Notes: generated by a model from the letters alone, not told the origin. A stretch of 64,000 nucleotides of DNA from Kribbella kalugense (GCF_004365875.1 NZ_SODF01000002.1:124001-188000); one strand, 5' to 3'; positions 1-13,000 are shown, counted from the stretch's first letter. A program made the numbers and translations.

Positions 1-509
1 TGCTCGCCGGCGTACCGCACACCCTTGCCCTTGTACGGCTCGGGCTTACGCAGCTTGCGGATGTTGGCGGCGACCTCGCCGACGGACTGCTTGTCGATGC
101 CCTGCACGGAGAAGCGGGTCGGCGCCTCCACGTTGAACGTGATGCCTTCCGGCGCGTCCACCGTGATGGTGTGGCTGTACCCGAGCGAGAACTCCAGCTG
201 GGTCGGTCCCTTGGACAGGACGCGGTACCCGACGCCGACGATCTCGAGCTTCTTCTCGTAGCCCTCCGTCACGCCGGTCACCAGGTTGGCGATCAGCGTG
301 CGGGACAGGCCGTGCAGTTCCTTGCTCTTGCGCTGGTCGTCCGGACGGGAGACGGCGATGGTGCCGTCCTCGTCCCGGTTGACCACGATGGGCTCAGCCA
401 CGACGTGCGAGAGCTGACCCTTCGGACCCTTCACCGTGACCGTCTGGCCGTCGATCGTGACGTCGACGCCGGACGGGACCGTGACCGGGAGCTTACCGAT
501 GCGAGACAT
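1..509 (-). CDS. rplF: 50S ribosomal protein L6 (partial, C-terminus outside window)
   Basis: L6 is a large-subunit protein near the factor-binding centre. The first 169 residues are visible, from MSRIGKLPV at 509 to KGVRYAGE at the window edge; only the last roughly ten residues should be missing. It is the last spc-operon gene in view, 27 bases after rpsH, transcribed leftwards. The start is the canonical MSRIGK of bacterial L6. Nothing unusual is seen in the readable part. Confidence 0.96.
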   Translation of the reverse strand, partial: MSRIGKLPVTVPSGVDVTIDGQTVTVKGPKGQLSHVVAEPIVVNRDEDGTIAVSRPDDQRKSKELHGLSRTLIANLVTGVTEGYEKKLEIVGVGYRVLSKGPTQLEFSLGYSHTITVDAPEGITFNVEAPTRFSVQGIDKQSVGEVAANIRKLRKPEPYKGKGVRYAGE

Positions 510-536
510 TTCAGTGGTCCTCCTTCCGGTTCTTCG

Positions 537-944
537 TCACCAGACGTAGGCGAGGACTTCCCCGCCGACGCCCTTGTTCTTGGCCTGACGGTCGGTCAGC
601 AGTCCCTGGGACGTCGAGATGATCGCGACTCCCAGTCCGCCGAGGACCTTGGGCAGGTTGGTCGACTTCGCGTAGACCCGCAGGCCCGGCTTGCTGATCC
701 GGCGTACGCCCGCAATGGAGCGCTCCCGGCTCGGGCCGAACTTCAGGTCGACAGTCAGGGTCTTGCCGACGGCGCCCTCCTTGGGCTCCTCCACCTTGTA
801 GGAGGCGATGTAGCCCTCCTGCTGGAGAATGTCGGCGATACCCTGCTTGATCTTGCTGTACGGCATCGCGGTCGACTCGTGGTACGCCTGGTTGGCGTTC
901 CGCAGACGCGTCAACATGTCTGCGATCGGGTCGGTCATCGTCAT
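537..944 (-). CDS. rpsH: 30S ribosomal protein S8
   Basis: S8 binds the central domain of 16S rRNA and in many bacteria represses spc operon translation. The 135 residues match the usual length, with the [13 protein letters not shown] start and the C-terminal [11 protein letters not shown] and GGEVLAYVW blocks. An alternative ATG lies two codons in (938). A 91-base gap separates it from rpsN, long for this packed operon. Confidence 0.97.
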   Translation of the reverse strand: MTMTDPIADMLTRLRNANQAYHESTAMPYSKIKQGIADILQQEGYIASYKVEEPKEGAVGKTLTVDLKFGPSRERSIAGVRRISKPGLRVYAKSTNLPKVLGGLGVAIISTSQGLLTDRQAKNKGVGGEVLAYVW

Positions 945-1035
945 GGCCTGGGGCCTCTTTCCCGCCGTGGTTTCGCCGCTCGGCGACCTACGGTGACTAG
1001 ATAATGAATAGGGAGAAGTTCGGAGGTGGAGACGG

Positions 1036-1221
1036 TCACCAGCTGGACTTGGTCACACCGGGCAGCTCGCCCCGGTGCGCCATCTCCCGCAGGCAGATCC
1101 GGCACAGGCCGAACTTGCGGAAGACCGCCTTCGGCCGGCCGCAGCGCTGGCAGCGCGTGTAGCCACGCACCGCGAACTTCGGCTTCCGGGCCTGCTTGAC
1201 CTTGAGTGCTGTCTTCGCCAC
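1036..1221 (-). CDS. rpsN: 30S ribosomal protein S14, zinc-binding (type Z)
   Basis: This 61-residue S14 is the short zinc form. Cys24, Cys27, Cys40 and Cys43 form two CxxC knuckles (CQRC and CRIC). Zinc-free paralogues, where present, are longer and usually lie elsewhere with other zinc-independent ribosomal proteins. It sits one base after rplE in the spc operon, the normal place for the housekeeping copy. Confidence 0.97.
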   Translation of the reverse strand: MAKTALKVKQARKPKFAVRGYTRCQRCGRPKAVFRKFGLCRICLREMAHRGELPGVTKSSW

Positions 1222-1222
1222 G

Positions 1223-1795
1223 TCAGTTCTCCTTGAACGGGAAGCCGAGCGCCCGCAGCAGGGCCCGACCCTCGTCGTCGTTCTTCGCGGTGGTCACCAC
1301 GGTGATGTCCATACCCCGGACCCGGTCGATCCGGTCCTGGTTGATCTCGTGGAACATCACCTGCTCGGTCAGACCGAAGGTGTAGTTCCCGGTACCGTCG
1401 AACTGCTTCGGGGACAGACCGCGGAAGTCGCGGATCCGGGGCAGCGCGAGCGCCAGCAGCCGGTCCAGGAACTCCCACATCCGGTCGCCGCGCAGCGTCA
1501 CGTGGGCGCCGATCGGCATCCCCTCGCGCAGCTTGAACTGCGCGATCGACTTACGGGCCTTGGTGACCTGGGCCTTCTGGCCGGTGATCGCGGCCAGGTC
1601 CTTCACCGCGCCGTCGATCAGCTTGGAGTCGCGAGCCGCCTCGCCGACGCCCATGTTCACCACGATCTTGGTGAGCCCGGGCACCTGCATGACGTTCGCG
1701 TACTGGAACTCCTCCTGCAGCTTGCCGACGATTTCCTCGCGGTACTTCGTCTTGAGCCGCGGAAGAACCTTGGTCTCGGATACTGCGGTGGTCAT
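1223..1795 (-). CDS. rplE: 50S ribosomal protein L5
   Basis: L5 binds 5S rRNA and contacts the P-site tRNA. The 190-residue protein has the family landmarks [37 protein letters not shown] and the C-terminal [20 protein letters not shown]. Its ATG overlaps the rplX stop by one base (TGATG), which suggests translational coupling. It is slightly longer than E. coli L5 because of an N-terminal extension common in actinobacteria. Confidence 0.97.
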   Translation of the reverse strand: MTTAVSETKVLPRLKTKYREEIVGKLQEEFQYANVMQVPGLTKIVVNMGVGEAARDSKLIDGAVKDLAAITGQKAQVTKARKSIAQFKLREGMPIGAHVTLRGDRMWEFLDRLLALALPRIRDFRGLSPKQFDGTGNYTFGLTEQVMFHEINQDRIDRVRGMDITVVTTAKNDDEGRALLRALGFPFKEN

Positions 1796-2184
1796 CAGAT
1801 CTCCTCGCCGGTACGCCGCGCGACCCGGACGCTCCGGAAACCGGTGTACGTCGAGCCGTCGGGGCGCCGCTTCTGCACCTCGACGCGGTTGTAGCCGACG
1901 CGGGTGGTCACCTTCTGCTTCTTGCCGTCCTTCTCGACCTCGACCAGAAGCATCACGTTCGAGACGTGGATCGGGGCTTCCTGGGTGACGATGCCACCGG
2001 TGGTGCCGCCGCGCTGGGCCTGCTGCACCTTGGTGTGCTTCTTCACCCGGTTGACGCCCTCGACGATGACCTTCTCGTCGTTCGGGAAGACCTGGATGAT
2101 CTTGCCCTCGAGGCCCTTGGACTTACCGGCGATCACGCGGACCTGATCGCCCTTCTTCACGTGCAGCTTCTTCTGGACAGCCAT
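1795..2184 (-). CDS. rplX: 50S ribosomal protein L24
   Basis: L24 is an early assembly protein near the exit tunnel. The N-terminal KOW motif ([20 protein letters not shown]) is clear, followed by [10 protein letters not shown] and the [11 protein letters not shown] strand. At 129 residues it is longer than the usual 103-110, the excess being a basic C-terminal tail ending [10 protein letters not shown]. It is one base from rplN and overlaps rplE by one base. Confidence 0.96.
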   Translation of the reverse strand: MAVQKKLHVKKGDQVRVIAGKSKGLEGKIIQVFPNDEKVIVEGVNRVKKHTKVQQAQRGGTTGGIVTQEAPIHVSNVMLLVEVEKDGKKQKVTTRVGYNRVEVQKRRPDGSTYTGFRSVRVARRTGEEI

Positions 2185-2185
2185 C

Positions 2186-2554
2186 TCAGAGCACCTCCGG
2201 AGCGAGCGAGATGATCTTCATGAACCGCTTCTCCCGCAGCTCCCGGCCGACCGGCCCGAAGATACGGGTGCCGCGCGGCTCGCCGTCGGCCTTCAGGATC
2301 ACCGCGGCGTTCTCGTCGAAGCGGATGTAGGAGCCGTCCGGACGCCGGCGCTCCTTCACGGTCCGCACGACGACCGCCTTGACGACGTCACCCTTCTTCA
2401 CACCGCCGCCCGGGATCGCGTCCTTGACGGTGGCGACGATCGTGTCACCGACACCGGCGTAGCGCCGACCGGAGCCACCGAGAACGCGGATGCACAAGAT
2501 CTCCTTGGCACCCGTGTTGTCGGCGACCTTCAGTCGCGACTCCTGCTGGATCAT
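2186..2554 (-). CDS. rplN: 50S ribosomal protein L14
   Basis: L14 is a 122-residue rRNA-binding protein starting [18 protein letters not shown], with the conserved [16 protein letters not shown] and [11 protein letters not shown] blocks. It is the first gene of the spc group. A 97-base gap with AT-rich sequence precedes it, where an spc promoter would be expected. Confidence 0.98.
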   Translation of the reverse strand: MIQQESRLKVADNTGAKEILCIRVLGGSGRRYAGVGDTIVATVKDAIPGGGVKKGDVVKAVVVRTVKERRRPDGSYIRFDENAAVILKADGEPRGTRIFGPVGRELREKRFMKIISLAPEVL

Positions 2555-2651
2555 CTGTTGATCTCCTGGTTGTCTCGCTGGTTCTCACTCACGTGAGCCT
2601 TGCGGAACGAATAATTTCGATTGGTTGCCGGGCCGTCAGGACCCCGGAGGG
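2555..2651 (-). promoter_or_regulatory. rpsQ-rplN intergenic gap, possible spc promoter
   Basis: This 97-base gap is one of the widest inside the ribosomal cluster and has an AT-rich core (CGAAATTATTCG on the minus strand, near 2610-2621). It also has a 10-base palindrome CTCACGTGAG at 2588-2597. Many bacteria transcribe the spc genes from a promoter at this point. No hexamer pair is convincing, so only the location is proposed. Confidence 0.3.
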
Positions 2652-2948
2652 CTACTTCGCCTTCTCGAGGATCTCGACGATGCGCCAGCGCTTGGTCGCC
2701 GACAGCGGCCGGGTCTCCATCAGGAGGACACGGTCGCCGGTGCCGGCGGCGTTCTGCTCGTCGTGCGCCTTGAGCTTGCTGGTACGCCGGATGACCTTGC
2801 CGTACAGCTTGTGCTTGACCCGGTCCTCGACCTCGACCACGACGGTCTTGTCCATCTTGTCGCTCAGCACCAGGCCCACCCGGGTCTTACGGTGGCTGCG
2901 CGCCTCGGGCGTCGTGCTCACGGTCTCGTCCTTCGCGTTCTCGGTCAT
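2652..2948 (-). CDS. rpsQ: 30S ribosomal protein S17
   Basis: S17 is a primary 16S rRNA binder. The OB-fold block [30 protein letters not shown] and [17 protein letters not shown] are intact. The 98 residues include an actinobacterial N-terminal extension of about 18 residues ([18 protein letters not shown]). The start overlaps the rpmC stop by four bases (ATGA). It closes the S10 group before the spc gap. Confidence 0.97.
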   Translation of the reverse strand: MTENAKDETVSTTPEARSHRKTRVGLVLSDKMDKTVVVEVEDRVKHKLYGKVIRRTSKLKAHDEQNAAGTGDRVLLMETRPLSATKRWRIVEILEKAK

Positions 2949-3232
2949 GCGTTCGCCTTCTCACTGTCGTCCGCAGGCTCGTCGGCCTCGGTCTCGGCCT
3001 CGGCAACCGGGGCGTCGACCTCCTCGGTGATCCCGAGCGCACGCTCGGACAGCACCGTGTAGATGCGGGCGATGTCCTTACGGACGGCGCGCAGCCGGCC
3101 GTGGGACTCCAGCTGGCCCGTGGCAGCCTGGAACCGGAGGTTGAACAGCTCCTCCTTGGCTTCACCGAGCTTGGTCATCAGCTCGTCCCGGCCGAGGTTG
3201 CGCAGCTCAGCTGCGGTCACGGTGGTAGCCAT
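2945..3232 (-). CDS. rpmC: 50S ribosomal protein L29 with acidic C-terminal tail
   Basis: L29 sits at the polypeptide exit. The two-helix core ([14 protein letters not shown] to [19 protein letters not shown]) covers residues 8-68. The rest is an acidic, probably disordered tail rich in Glu, Ala and Asp. Ordinary L29 is about 65-75 residues; this one is 95. It overlaps rplP by one base and rpsQ by four. Confidence 0.95.
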   Translation of the reverse strand: MATTVTAAELRNLGRDELMTKLGEAKEELFNLRFQAATGQLESHGRLRAVRKDIARIYTVLSERALGITEEVDAPVAEAETEADEPADDSEKANA

Positions 3233-3651
3233 CAGTTCTCACCTGCCTCTCGGGAAATGAAGCGGCACTTCATCGGCAACTTGTGGATCGCGCGGCGCAG
3301 CGCCTCGCGAGCGATGTCCTCCGGCACACCGGAGAGCTCGAACAGCACCCGGCCCGCCTTGACGTTGGCGATCCACCACTCCGGCGAACCCTTACCGGAA
3401 CCCATCCGGGTCTCGGCCGGCTTCTTGGTCAGCGGACGGTCGGGGTAGATGTTGATCCACACCTTGCCGCCACGCTTGATGTGCCGCGTCATCGCAATAC
3501 GCGCGGCCTCGATCTGCCGGTTGGTGACGTAGTGGTTCTCCAGCGCCTGGATACCGAACTCACCGAATGCCAGCGTCGTACCGCCCTTGGCGGCGCCGGA
3601 GCGCCCCGGGTGGTGCTGCTTGCGGTGCTTGACCTTACGGGGGATGAGCAC
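3232..3651 (-). CDS. rplP: 50S ribosomal protein L16
   Basis: L16 organises the A-site region of the 50S subunit. The 139-residue protein starts [17 protein letters not shown] and carries the conserved [24 protein letters not shown] block. Arg81 of the E. coli protein, a hydroxylation site, lies in this region, but no hydroxylase gene is in view. It lies two bases after rpsC. Confidence 0.98.
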   Translation of the reverse strand: MLIPRKVKHRKQHHPGRSGAAKGGTTLAFGEFGIQALENHYVTNRQIEAARIAMTRHIKRGGKVWINIYPDRPLTKKPAETRMGSGKGSPEWWIANVKAGRVLFELSGVPEDIAREALRRAIHKLPMKCRFISREAGEN

Positions 3652-3653
3652 GG

Positions 3654-4520
3654 TCAGCTCTCCGTTCCGGTCGTCTCGGCGGGCTTGTCGGCCGCCGGGG
3701 CGCTGGCCTCGGCAGCAGCCGGAGCCGCCGCCGCGTTGTCGCGCCTGTTGTTGTCCCGGCGGTCGTCGCGACGACCACCACGGTCACCACCGCGACCGCC
3801 ACGGTCACCACGGTCGCCACCGTCACGGCGGGCCGGACGGCCACGCTGCTGGGTAGCGGCCCGGGCGGCGGCCTGCGCCTCGCGCTCGGCGCGGGTGCCG
3901 GCGACGTCGCCCTTGTAGATCCAGACCTTCACGCCGATCCGGCCGAAGGTCGTCCGGGCCTCGTAGAAGCCGTAGTCGATGTCGGCCCGCAGCGTGTGCA
4001 GCGGGACGCGGCCTTCGCGGTAGAACTCCGACCGCGACATCTCCGCGCCACCGAGCCGGCCGGAGCACTGGATCCGGATGCCCAGGGCGCCGCCACGCAT
4101 GGTGGTCTGCATCGCCTTGCGCATCGCGCGGCGGAACGCCACGCGGCCGGACAGCTGCTCGGCCACACCCTGTGCGACCAGCTGAGCGTCGACCTCGGCG
4201 TTCTTCACCTCGAGGATGTTCAGCTGCACCTGCTTGCCGGTGAGCTCCTCCAGGCTGCCCCGAATCCGGTCCGCCTCGGCGCCACGGCGACCGATGACGA
4301 TGCCCGGACGAGCCGTGTGGATGTCGACCCGGACCCGGTCACGGGTGCGCTCGATCTCCACGCGGGAGATGCCGGCGCGCTCCATGCCCTTGCTCAGCAG
4401 GCGGCGGATCTTGACGTCCTCGCCCACGTAGTCCTTGTACAGCTTGTCGGCGTACCAACGGCTCTTGTGGTCGGTGCTGATGCCGAGACGGAACCCGTGC
4501 GGGTTAACCTTCTGTCCCAC
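3654..4520 (-). CDS. rpsC: 30S ribosomal protein S3 with RGG-like C-terminal tail
   Basis: S3 lines the mRNA entry channel. I start at the GTG at 4520 (protein [13 protein letters not shown]) because every S3 begins this way and the upstream rplV stop is only one base away. The KH type-2 domain ([17 protein letters not shown]) and the C-terminal domain through [10 protein letters not shown] are normal. After about residue 220 comes a low-complexity tail with [17 protein letters not shown] repeats, then Ala/Glu-rich sequence, giving 288 residues against about 210-235 in the family core. Confidence 0.96.
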   Translation of the reverse strand: MGQKVNPHGFRLGISTDHKSRWYADKLYKDYVGEDVKIRRLLSKGMERAGISRVEIERTRDRVRVDIHTARPGIVIGRRGAEADRIRGSLEELTGKQVQLNILEVKNAEVDAQLVAQGVAEQLSGRVAFRRAMRKAMQTTMRGGALGIRIQCSGRLGGAEMSRSEFYREGRVPLHTLRADIDYGFYEARTTFGRIGVKVWIYKGDVAGTRAEREAQAAARAATQQRGRPARRDGGDRGDRGGRGGDRGGRRDDRRDNNRRDNAAAAPAAAEASAPAADKPAETTGTES

Positions 4521-4521
4521 G

Positions 4522-5118
4522 TCAGGACTCCTTCTTCTCAGCGGTGGCCTTCTTGGCGGCCTTCTTGGCGGTCGCCTTCTTGGCCGGCTTCTCGGCAGCC
4601 TCCACCGTGTCGGCAGCCTTCTTGGCTGCCTTCTTGGCGGGGGCCTTCTTCGCCGTGTCCGCGGTGTCCGCAGCCTTCTTGGCGGCGGTCTTCTTGGCCG
4701 GGGCCTTGGCGACCGGCTCGTCGGTGACCCGCGGCGTGACCACGACAGTGATGTGGCTGGTCCGCTTGTCGATCCGGGTGGCCCGGCCCTGGGCACGCGG
4801 GCGGTGACGCTTCAGCGTCGGTCCCTCGTCCACCAGGACCTTGGTCACGACCAGGTCGGCCCGGCTCAGGTGCTCGGTGCCCTCGGCGTTCGCCGCGGCG
4901 CTGTCGACGACCTTGTACACGGTCGCGGCAGCGGCCTGCGGGGCGAACTTCAGAGTGGCGAGTGCGTCGTCGACGCCCAGACCGCGCACCAGATCGCCCA
5001 CGCGGCGCGCCTTCATCGGCGTCACGCGGACGAAGCGCGCGACCGCGAAGGCCCCGGGCTCTTCGCCCAGCAGGCTCTCGCGACGGGCACTGATCGCCCT
5101 ACGCTCTTGAACGCTCAT
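4522..5118 (-). CDS. rplV: 50S ribosomal protein L22 with lysine/alanine-rich tail
   Basis: L22 lines the exit tunnel. Residues 20-135 are the normal domain ([20 protein letters not shown], then [14 protein letters not shown] and HITVVV). From about residue 140 the protein continues for about 60 residues as repeats of the [13 protein letters not shown] type, resembling histone-H1-like or mycobacterial HupB tails. Total length is 198 against about 110-130 normally. A basic tail on the ribosome surface or in RNA contact is inferred. Confidence 0.95.
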   Translation of the reverse strand: MSVQERRAISARRESLLGEEPGAFAVARFVRVTPMKARRVGDLVRGLGVDDALATLKFAPQAAAATVYKVVDSAAANAEGTEHLSRADLVVTKVLVDEGPTLKRHRPRAQGRATRIDKRTSHITVVVTPRVTDEPVAKAPAKKTAAKKAADTADTAKKAPAKKAAKKAADTVEAAEKPAKKATAKKAAKKATAEKKES

Positions 5119-5170
5119 GATGTTCGAATCTCTCCGTAGTTTGCTTTCGCTTCGTCACTGTCCCTGAGGA

Positions 5171-5452
5171 TCAGCGACGCCGTGACTTCCGGTCGTCCTT
5201 CTCGTGACCCTTGAACGTCCGGGTCGGTGCGAACTCGCCGAGCTTGTGCCCGATCATCGAGTCCGTCACGAACACCGGCACGTGCTTGCGGCCGTCGTGC
5301 ACCGCGAGCGTGTGGCCGATCATGTCCGGCACGATCATCGATCGGCGGGACCAGGTCTTGATGACGTTGTGGGTGCCCTTCTCGTTCTGCACCTCCACCT
5401 TCTTCATCAGGTGGAGATCGACGAACGGGCCCTTCTTCAGACTGCGTGGCAT
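5171..5452 (-). CDS. rpsS: 30S ribosomal protein S19
   Basis: S19 binds the 16S 3' domain with S13. The 93-residue protein has the invariant [18 protein letters not shown] start, the [20 protein letters not shown] block and the [19 protein letters not shown]-terminus. It is 15 bases after rplB and 52 bases before rplV. Nothing unusual. Confidence 0.98.
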   Translation of the reverse strand: MPRSLKKGPFVDLHLMKKVEVQNEKGTHNVIKTWSRRSMIVPDMIGHTLAVHDGRKHVPVFVTDSMIGHKLGEFAPTRTFKGHEKDDRKSRRR

Positions 5453-5467
5453 CTTGGCCGGCTCCTA

Positions 5468-6301
5468 TCAGCGCTTCTTGCCGGCCTTGCGGCGCCGGAC
5501 GATCATTCGGTCGCTTTCCTTGCGGGTACGGGTACGGCCCTCAGGCTGACCCCACGGGGACACCGGGTGGCGACCACCCGAGGTCTTACCCTCACCACCA
5601 CCGTGCGGGTGGTCGACCGGGTTCATCGCGACACCGCGGACGGTCGGGCGCTTGCCCTTCCAGCGCATCCGGCCCGCCTTGCCCCAGTTGATGTTCGACT
5701 GCTCGCCGTTGCCGACCTCACCGAGGGTGGCGCGGCAGCGAACGTCGACCATCCGGACCTCGCCCGACGGCATCCGCAGGGTGGCCATCCGGCCTTCCTT
5801 CGCGACCAGCTGGATGCTGGTACCGGCGGAGCGGCCCATCTTGGCGCCACCGCCCGGCCGCAGCTCGACCGCGTGGATGGTGGAACCGACCGGGATGTTG
5901 CGCAGCGGCAGGTTGTTGCCGACCTTGATGTCGGCGGCCGGACCGTTCTCGACGATCGTGCCCTGCTTCAGGTTCGACGGGGCGAGGATGTAGCGCTTCT
6001 CGCCGTCGACGTAGTGCAGCAGTGCGATCCGCGCGGTGCGGTTCGGGTCGTACTCGATCTCGGCGACCTTGGCCGGCACGCCGTCCTTGTCGTACCGCTT
6101 GAAGTCGATCAGCCGGTACGCCCGCTTGTGACCGCCACCGTGGTGCCGGGTGGTGATCTTGCCGGAGTTGTTCCGGCCGCCCTTCTTCGGCAGCGGACGC
6201 AGCAGCGACTTCTCGGGGGTCGAACGGGTGAGCTCGACGAAGTCGGCCACGCTCGAGCCACGACGGCCCGGCGTTGTCGGCTTGTACTTGCGGATTCCCA
6301 T
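5468..6301 (-). CDS. rplB: 50S ribosomal protein L2
   Basis: L2 supports the peptidyl-transferase centre. The 277-residue protein shows the basic N-terminal half ([37 protein letters not shown]) and the conserved C-terminal motif [26 protein letters not shown], which includes the His often linked to catalysis (E. coli His229). One-base overlap with rplW. Confidence 0.98.
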   Translation of the reverse strand: MGIRKYKPTTPGRRGSSVADFVELTRSTPEKSLLRPLPKKGGRNNSGKITTRHHGGGHKRAYRLIDFKRYDKDGVPAKVAEIEYDPNRTARIALLHYVDGEKRYILAPSNLKQGTIVENGPAADIKVGNNLPLRNIPVGSTIHAVELRPGGGAKMGRSAGTSIQLVAKEGRMATLRMPSGEVRMVDVRCRATLGEVGNGEQSNINWGKAGRMRWKGKRPTVRGVAMNPVDHPHGGGEGKTSGGRHPVSPWGQPEGRTRTRKESDRMIVRRRKAGKKR

Positions 6302-6606
6302 TACGACTGGCCTCCGAAGATGTCGATACGGTCGTCGCCCTTGAGGGTCACGATCGCTCGCTTGGTGTCCGGGCGCTTGCCGAAGCCGGACCGGGTCCGA
6401 CGGCGCTTGCCCTTGCGGTTGAGTGTGTTGACGTCGTTGACCTTGACCTTGAACACCTTCTCGACCGCGAGCTTGATCTCGGTCTTGTTGGCGTCCGGTG
6501 CGACCTCGAACGTGTACTTCTGCTCGTCCAGCAGGCCGTAGCTCTTCTCGCTCACGACCGGCCGGAGCAGCACGTCGCGGGGGTCCTTGTTGACTCCGTG
6601 GCTCAT
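6301..6606 (-). CDS. rplW: 50S ribosomal protein L23
   Basis: L23 is the docking site for trigger factor and SRP at the exit. The 101 residues have the [15 protein letters not shown] start, the [27 protein letters not shown] core and an [20 protein letters not shown] loop. It starts four bases inside the rplD stop. Length and motifs are ordinary. Confidence 0.97.
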   Translation of the reverse strand: MSHGVNKDPRDVLLRPVVSEKSYGLLDEQKYTFEVAPDANKTEIKLAVEKVFKVKVNDVNTLNRKGKRRRTRSGFGKRPDTKRAIVTLKGDDRIDIFGGQS

Positions 6607-7295
6607 GCCTCTACCTCCTCGGCCTCAGTCGACGTCGCGACGGCCTTGACGGACTTGCCCTTGGGCGCGCCGGCGACGAAGGCGTCGAGCGCGTCCTTGG
6701 TGAACACGACCGCGTCGCTGACCAGAACGTCGTACGCGTTCAGTTGGTCGGACGCGATCAGGTGCACGTGCTGCACGTTGCGCAGGCTCAGCCAGGTGAG
6801 CTCGTCGGCGCGGTCGACGACGACCAACGCCTTACCCGGGTCGGTCACCTCGCTCAGCACCTTCAGGGCCGACTTGGTGGAAGGCTTGTCGCCGTCCACG
6901 AAGCTCTCGACCACGAACACCTGGCCGTCGCGGGCCCGGTCGGACAACGCACCGCGAAGCGCGGCGGCGATCATCTTCTTCGGGGTCCGCTGGCTGTAGT
7001 CGCGCGGCACCGGGCCGTGGACGACGCCACCACCGGTGAACTGCGGCGCGCGGGTCGAACCCTGGCGGGCCCGACCGGTGCCCTTCTGGCGGTACGGCTT
7101 GGCGCCACCGCCGGACACCTCGGCCCGGGTCTTGGCCTTGGCCGTGCCCTGGCGGGCCGCGGCCAGCTGGGCCACCACGACCTGGTGGATCAGCGGGATG
7201 TTGACCTGGACGTCGAACAGCTCGGCCGGAAGCTCGGCGGAACCCTTCTTGCTGACCTTGTCGCCCTTGACGGCGACGACGTCGACGGTGCTCAC
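6603..7295 (-). CDS. rplD: 50S ribosomal protein L4
   Basis: L4 reaches into the exit tunnel and in E. coli represses the S10 operon. The tunnel loop is recognisable ([30 protein letters not shown]), as are [12 protein letters not shown] and the C-terminal domain. 230 residues. Four-base overlaps with rplC and rplW. Whether this L4 controls the operon cannot be read from the sequence. Confidence 0.97.
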   Translation of the reverse strand: MSTVDVVAVKGDKVSKKGSAELPAELFDVQVNIPLIHQVVVAQLAAARQGTAKAKTRAEVSGGGAKPYRQKGTGRARQGSTRAPQFTGGGVVHGPVPRDYSQRTPKKMIAAALRGALSDRARDGQVFVVESFVDGDKPSTKSALKVLSEVTDPGKALVVVDRADELTWLSLRNVQHVHLIASDQLNAYDVLVSDAVVFTKDALDAFVAGAPKGKSVKAVATSTEAEEVEA

Positions 7296-7951
7296 TTGGC
7301 AGCTCCCTTCGCGGAGTTGCGGATCAGCACGAGGCCGCCCTTGGGGCCGGGAACGGCACCCTTCAGCAGGATCAGGCCGCGCTCGGTGTCGATCGCGTGC
7401 ACGGAAATGTTCTGCGTGGTGACCTGCTCGCCACCCATCCGGCCCGCCATCCGCATGCCCTTGAAGACCCGGCCCGGGGTGGCGCAGCCGCCGATGGAGC
7501 CCGGCGAGCGGTGCTTCTTGTGCACACCGTGGGTGGCGCGGAGGCCGTGAAAACCGTGCCGCTTCATCACACCGGCGAAACCCTTGCCCTTGCTGGTGGC
7601 GGACACGTCGACCCGCTCACCGGCCTCGAAGGCCTCGGCCTTGATCTCCTGGCCCAGGGTGTACTCGCTGGCGTCGGCGGTGCGCAGCTCCAGCAGGTGG
7701 CGCCGCGGCGTCACGCCGGCCTTGTCGAAGTGGCCTCGCATCGGCGAGTTCACCTTGCGGGGGTCGATGTCGCCGAAGGCGATCTGGACGCCGTCGTACC
7801 CGTCCCGGTCCGCGGTGCGGACGCCGGTGACGACACAGGGTCCGGCCTGGATCACGGTGACGGGGACGACTCGGTTGTTCTCGTCCCAGGTCTGGGTCAT
7901 GCCGAGCTTGGTGCCCAGCAGACCGCGCGTGTTCTTGGTAACAGTGCTCAT
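7292..7951 (-). CDS. rplC: 50S ribosomal protein L3
   Basis: L3 is an early assembly protein near the peptidyl-transferase centre. I start at the ATG at 7951 ([20 protein letters not shown], 219 residues). The longer frame to 7993 would run back over the rpsJ stop, and GAGGG lies 12-16 bases before the chosen ATG. The [16 protein letters not shown] and [19 protein letters not shown] blocks are typical; the latter contains the methylatable Gln region, here replaced by Cys as in other actinobacteria. Confidence 0.95.
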   Translation of the reverse strand: MSTVTKNTRGLLGTKLGMTQTWDENNRVVPVTVIQAGPCVVTGVRTADRDGYDGVQIAFGDIDPRKVNSPMRGHFDKAGVTPRRHLLELRTADASEYTLGQEIKAEAFEAGERVDVSATSKGKGFAGVMKRHGFHGLRATHGVHKKHRSPGSIGGCATPGRVFKGMRMAGRMGGEQVTTQNISVHAIDTERGLILLKGAVPGPKGGLVLIRNSAKGAAK

Positions 7952-7967
7952 TGGCTGTTCGCGTCCC

Positions 7968-8276
7968 TCAGAGCTTGATCTCGATGTCGACACCGGCCGG
8001 CAGGTCGAGACGCATCAGCGAGTCGACGGTCTTCGGCGTGGGGTCGATGATGTCGATGAGCCGCTTGTGGGTGCGCATCTCGAAGTGCTCGCGGCTGTCC
8101 TTGTACTTGTGCGGCGAGCGGATGACGCAGAACACGTTCTTTTCCGTCGGCAACGGCACCGGGCCAGCAACCTTCGCACCAGTACGCGTCACCGTGTCGA
8201 CAATCTTGCGTGCCGAGCTGTCGATGACCTCGTGGTCGTAGGCCTTCAGCCGGATGCGGATCTTTTGTCCCGCCAT
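7968..8276 (-). CDS. rpsJ: 30S ribosomal protein S10
   Basis: S10 (also NusE, an antitermination partner of NusB and NusG) is the first gene of the operon. The ATG at 8276 gives the canonical [19 protein letters not shown] start and a 102-residue protein. Upstream in-frame codons are leader sequence. Blocks [33 protein letters not shown] and [10 protein letters not shown] are intact. The leader holds a 26-base element shared with rpsL. Confidence 0.98.
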   Translation of the reverse strand: MAGQKIRIRLKAYDHEVIDSSARKIVDTVTRTGAKVAGPVPLPTEKNVFCVIRSPHKYKDSREHFEMRTHKRLIDIIDPTPKTVDSLMRLDLPAGVDIEIKL

Positions 8277-8320
8277 CGCTTCGCTTCGTCCTTCTCTATC
8301 GTCTTTCGGTGCGTTGCTCC

Positions 8321-8346
8321 GACCCCCGCGGTCGGGTGTGTCGCGT
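8321..8346 (-). promoter_or_regulatory. 5' leader element of the S10 operon, identical in rpsL leader
   Basis: On the transcribed strand the element runs from ACGCGACACACCCGACC to GCGGGGGTC and ends 44 bases before the rpsJ start. The same 26 bases occur exactly at 12975-13000, 47 bases before the rpsL start. The CCGACC/GGTCGG arms can pair around a GCGGG loop in this copy. A shared RNA control element or protein site is inferred; identity and position are read directly. Confidence 0.75.
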
Positions 8347-8494
8347 AGAGGACACGCGCGTGACCAACCGCTTCTTCGACCTTGGGGTGGTGATCGGGGC
8401 CCGGTCTCGGACCGAACCTCGGCATGGTCTCCGGTCCGGCGCACCAGCCAGACGACAGTCTGGGGCGCGCCCCGGCGGCCTCGCCTGAGCAACC

Positions 8495-8523
8495 TGAATA
8501 TTGTGCCAGAGATCGACGTCGAA
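8495..8523 (-). promoter_or_regulatory. Candidate promoter of the S10 operon
   Basis: On the minus strand TTCGAC (8518-8523) and TATTCA (8495-8500) are 17 bases apart. They lie about 220 bases before rpsJ, just downstream of the tuf terminators. This would give a leader of about 210 bases containing the shared element. The -10 lacks the final T, so other hexamers (CACAAT) remain possible. Confidence 0.4.
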
Positions 8524-8543
8524 ACGCCAATCGGGTGGCTTTG

Positions 8544-8580
8544 GGCCCGATCCCGCACCACCTGAGCGTGGGATCGGGCC
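8544..8580 (-). terminator. Inverted repeat after tuf, second of two tandem hairpins
   Basis: Perfect 11-base arms GGCCCGATCCC (8544-8554) and GGGATCGGGCC (8570-8580) flank a 15-base loop. It lies just beyond the stronger hairpin at 8590-8627 and before the S10 promoter. The likely role is a back-up terminator; there is no U-tract. Confidence 0.55.
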
Positions 8581-8589
8581 GCAAAGCAG

Positions 8590-8627
8590 AGGTCCGCGGG
8601 GCTCAGACTGCGAGCCCTCGCGGACCT
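8590..8627 (-). terminator. tuf terminator
   Basis: Arms AGGTCCGCGGGGCTC and GAGCCCTCGCGGACCT pair over about 15 bases with one bulge and a short loop. The hairpin starts eight bases past the tuf stop and is followed on the minus strand by CTGCTTTG. It separates the str operon from the S10 operon. Confidence 0.8.
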
Positions 8628-8634
8628 CGTGAGA

Positions 8635-9828
<1,194 letters not shown>

Positions 9829-9900
9829 TGGGGCCCTCCTGGAAAATGTTGACTTACGCCGTACGCCGACGCGCTGTGGGTGGGTTGGTCCGGGGCGAGA

Positions 9901-12012
<2,112 letters not shown>

Positions 12013-12082
12013 CTCGGTGGTCTACCTCTCGATTCTGTACTGCGTCAAAGGGGTGAAACTGGAGTCCGGATCGGACCCCGGA

Positions 12083-12553
12083 TCACCAGCGGTAGTGGGC
12101 GAAAGCCTTGTTGGCTTCGGCCATCTTGTGCGTGTCCTCGCGGCGCTTCACCGACGCACCGAGACCGTTGGACGCGTCCAGGATCTCGTTCATCAGGCGC
12201 TCGGACATGGTCTTCTCGCGACGCGCCCGGGAGTACGACGTCAGCCAGCGCAGGGCGAGCGTGGTCGAGCGACCCGGCTTGACCTCGATCGGCACCTGGT
12301 AGGTGGCTCCACCGACGCGGCGGCTCTTCACCTCGATGCTCGGCTTCACGTTGTCCAGCGCACGCTTCAGCGTGATCACCGGGTCGGTGCCGGTCTTGGT
12401 GCGAGTGCCCTCGAGCGCGTTGTACACGATGCTCTGCGCGATCTGCTTCTTGCCGTCGACCAGGATCTTCGAGATCAACTGCGTGACGAGCGGCGAACTG
12501 TAGACCGGGTCGATGATGACCGGGCGCTTCGGGGCGGGGCCCTTGCGCGGCAT
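12083..12553 (-). CDS. rpsG: 30S ribosomal protein S7
   Basis: S7 nucleates the 3' domain of 16S rRNA and in E. coli represses the str operon. The 156-residue protein starts [27 protein letters not shown] and contains [15 protein letters not shown] and [10 protein letters not shown]. It overlaps the rpsL stop by one base. The three N-terminal Lys/Arg residues and the length are ordinary. Confidence 0.98.
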   Translation of the reverse strand: MPRKGPAPKRPVIIDPVYSSPLVTQLISKILVDGKKQIAQSIVYNALEGTRTKTGTDPVITLKRALDNVKPSIEVKSRRVGGATYQVPIEVKPGRSTTLALRWLTSYSRARREKTMSERLMNEILDASNGLGASVKRREDTHKMAEANKAFAHYRW

Positions 12554-12927
12554 TAGCTCTTCTCCTTCTTCGCGCCGTAGAGGCTGCGAGCCTGCTTCCG
12601 GTTCTTCACACCCTGGGTGTCGAGCGAACCGCGGATGATCTTGTACCGAACACCCGGGAGGTCCTTCACCCGGCCACCGCGGACGAGCACGATCGAGTGC
12701 TCCTGCAGGTTGTGGCCGACGCCCGGAATGTAGGCGGTGACCTCGATGCCGCTGGTGAGGCGGACGCGGGCGACCTTACGAAGGGCCGAGTTCGGCTTCT
12801 TCGGGGTGGTCGTGTAGACGCGCGTGCACACACCACGACGCTGAGGGGAACCCTTCAGGGCCGGCGTCTTGTTCTTGGACACCTTGTCCTGGCGGCCCTT
12901 GCGGACCAGCTGGTTAATGGTGGGCAC
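12553..12927 (-). CDS. rpsL: 30S ribosomal protein S12
   Basis: S12 controls decoding accuracy. The GTG at 12927 gives the canonical start (M)[11 protein letters not shown] and 124 residues; longer in-frame starts would read through the leader. The decoding loops [13 protein letters not shown] and [11 protein letters not shown] keep the lysines (E. coli 42/43 and 87/88) whose change gives streptomycin resistance, so a sensitive-type S12 is predicted. First gene of the str operon. Confidence 0.98.
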   Translation of the reverse strand: MPTINQLVRKGRQDKVSKNKTPALKGSPQRRGVCTRVYTTTPKKPNSALRKVARVRLTSGIEVTAYIPGVGHNLQEHSIVLVRGGRVKDLPGVRYKIIRGSLDTQGVKNRKQARSLYGAKKEKS

Positions 12928-12974
12928 CGCGTGGGTCTCTTTCTGTCGTCCGGCTGGGTTTGCTGCTTTTGCCT

Positions 12975-13000
12975 GACCCCCGCGGTCGGGTGTGTCGCGT
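12975..13000 (-). promoter_or_regulatory. 5' leader element of the str operon, identical in rpsJ leader
   Basis: This is an exact copy of the 26 bases at 8321-8346, again about 47 bases before the start codon. Beyond the element the two leaders diverge quickly: rpsJ continues GGAGCAACG and rpsL continues AGGCAAAAG. Conservation of position as well as sequence argues for function in the RNA. Confidence 0.75.

Noticed and set aside
945..1035. Internal promoter in the rpsN-rpsH gap (AT-rich TATTCATTATCTAG on the minus strand)
   Set aside because: No -35 at acceptable spacing was found. The AT-rich patch may simply lie between genes.
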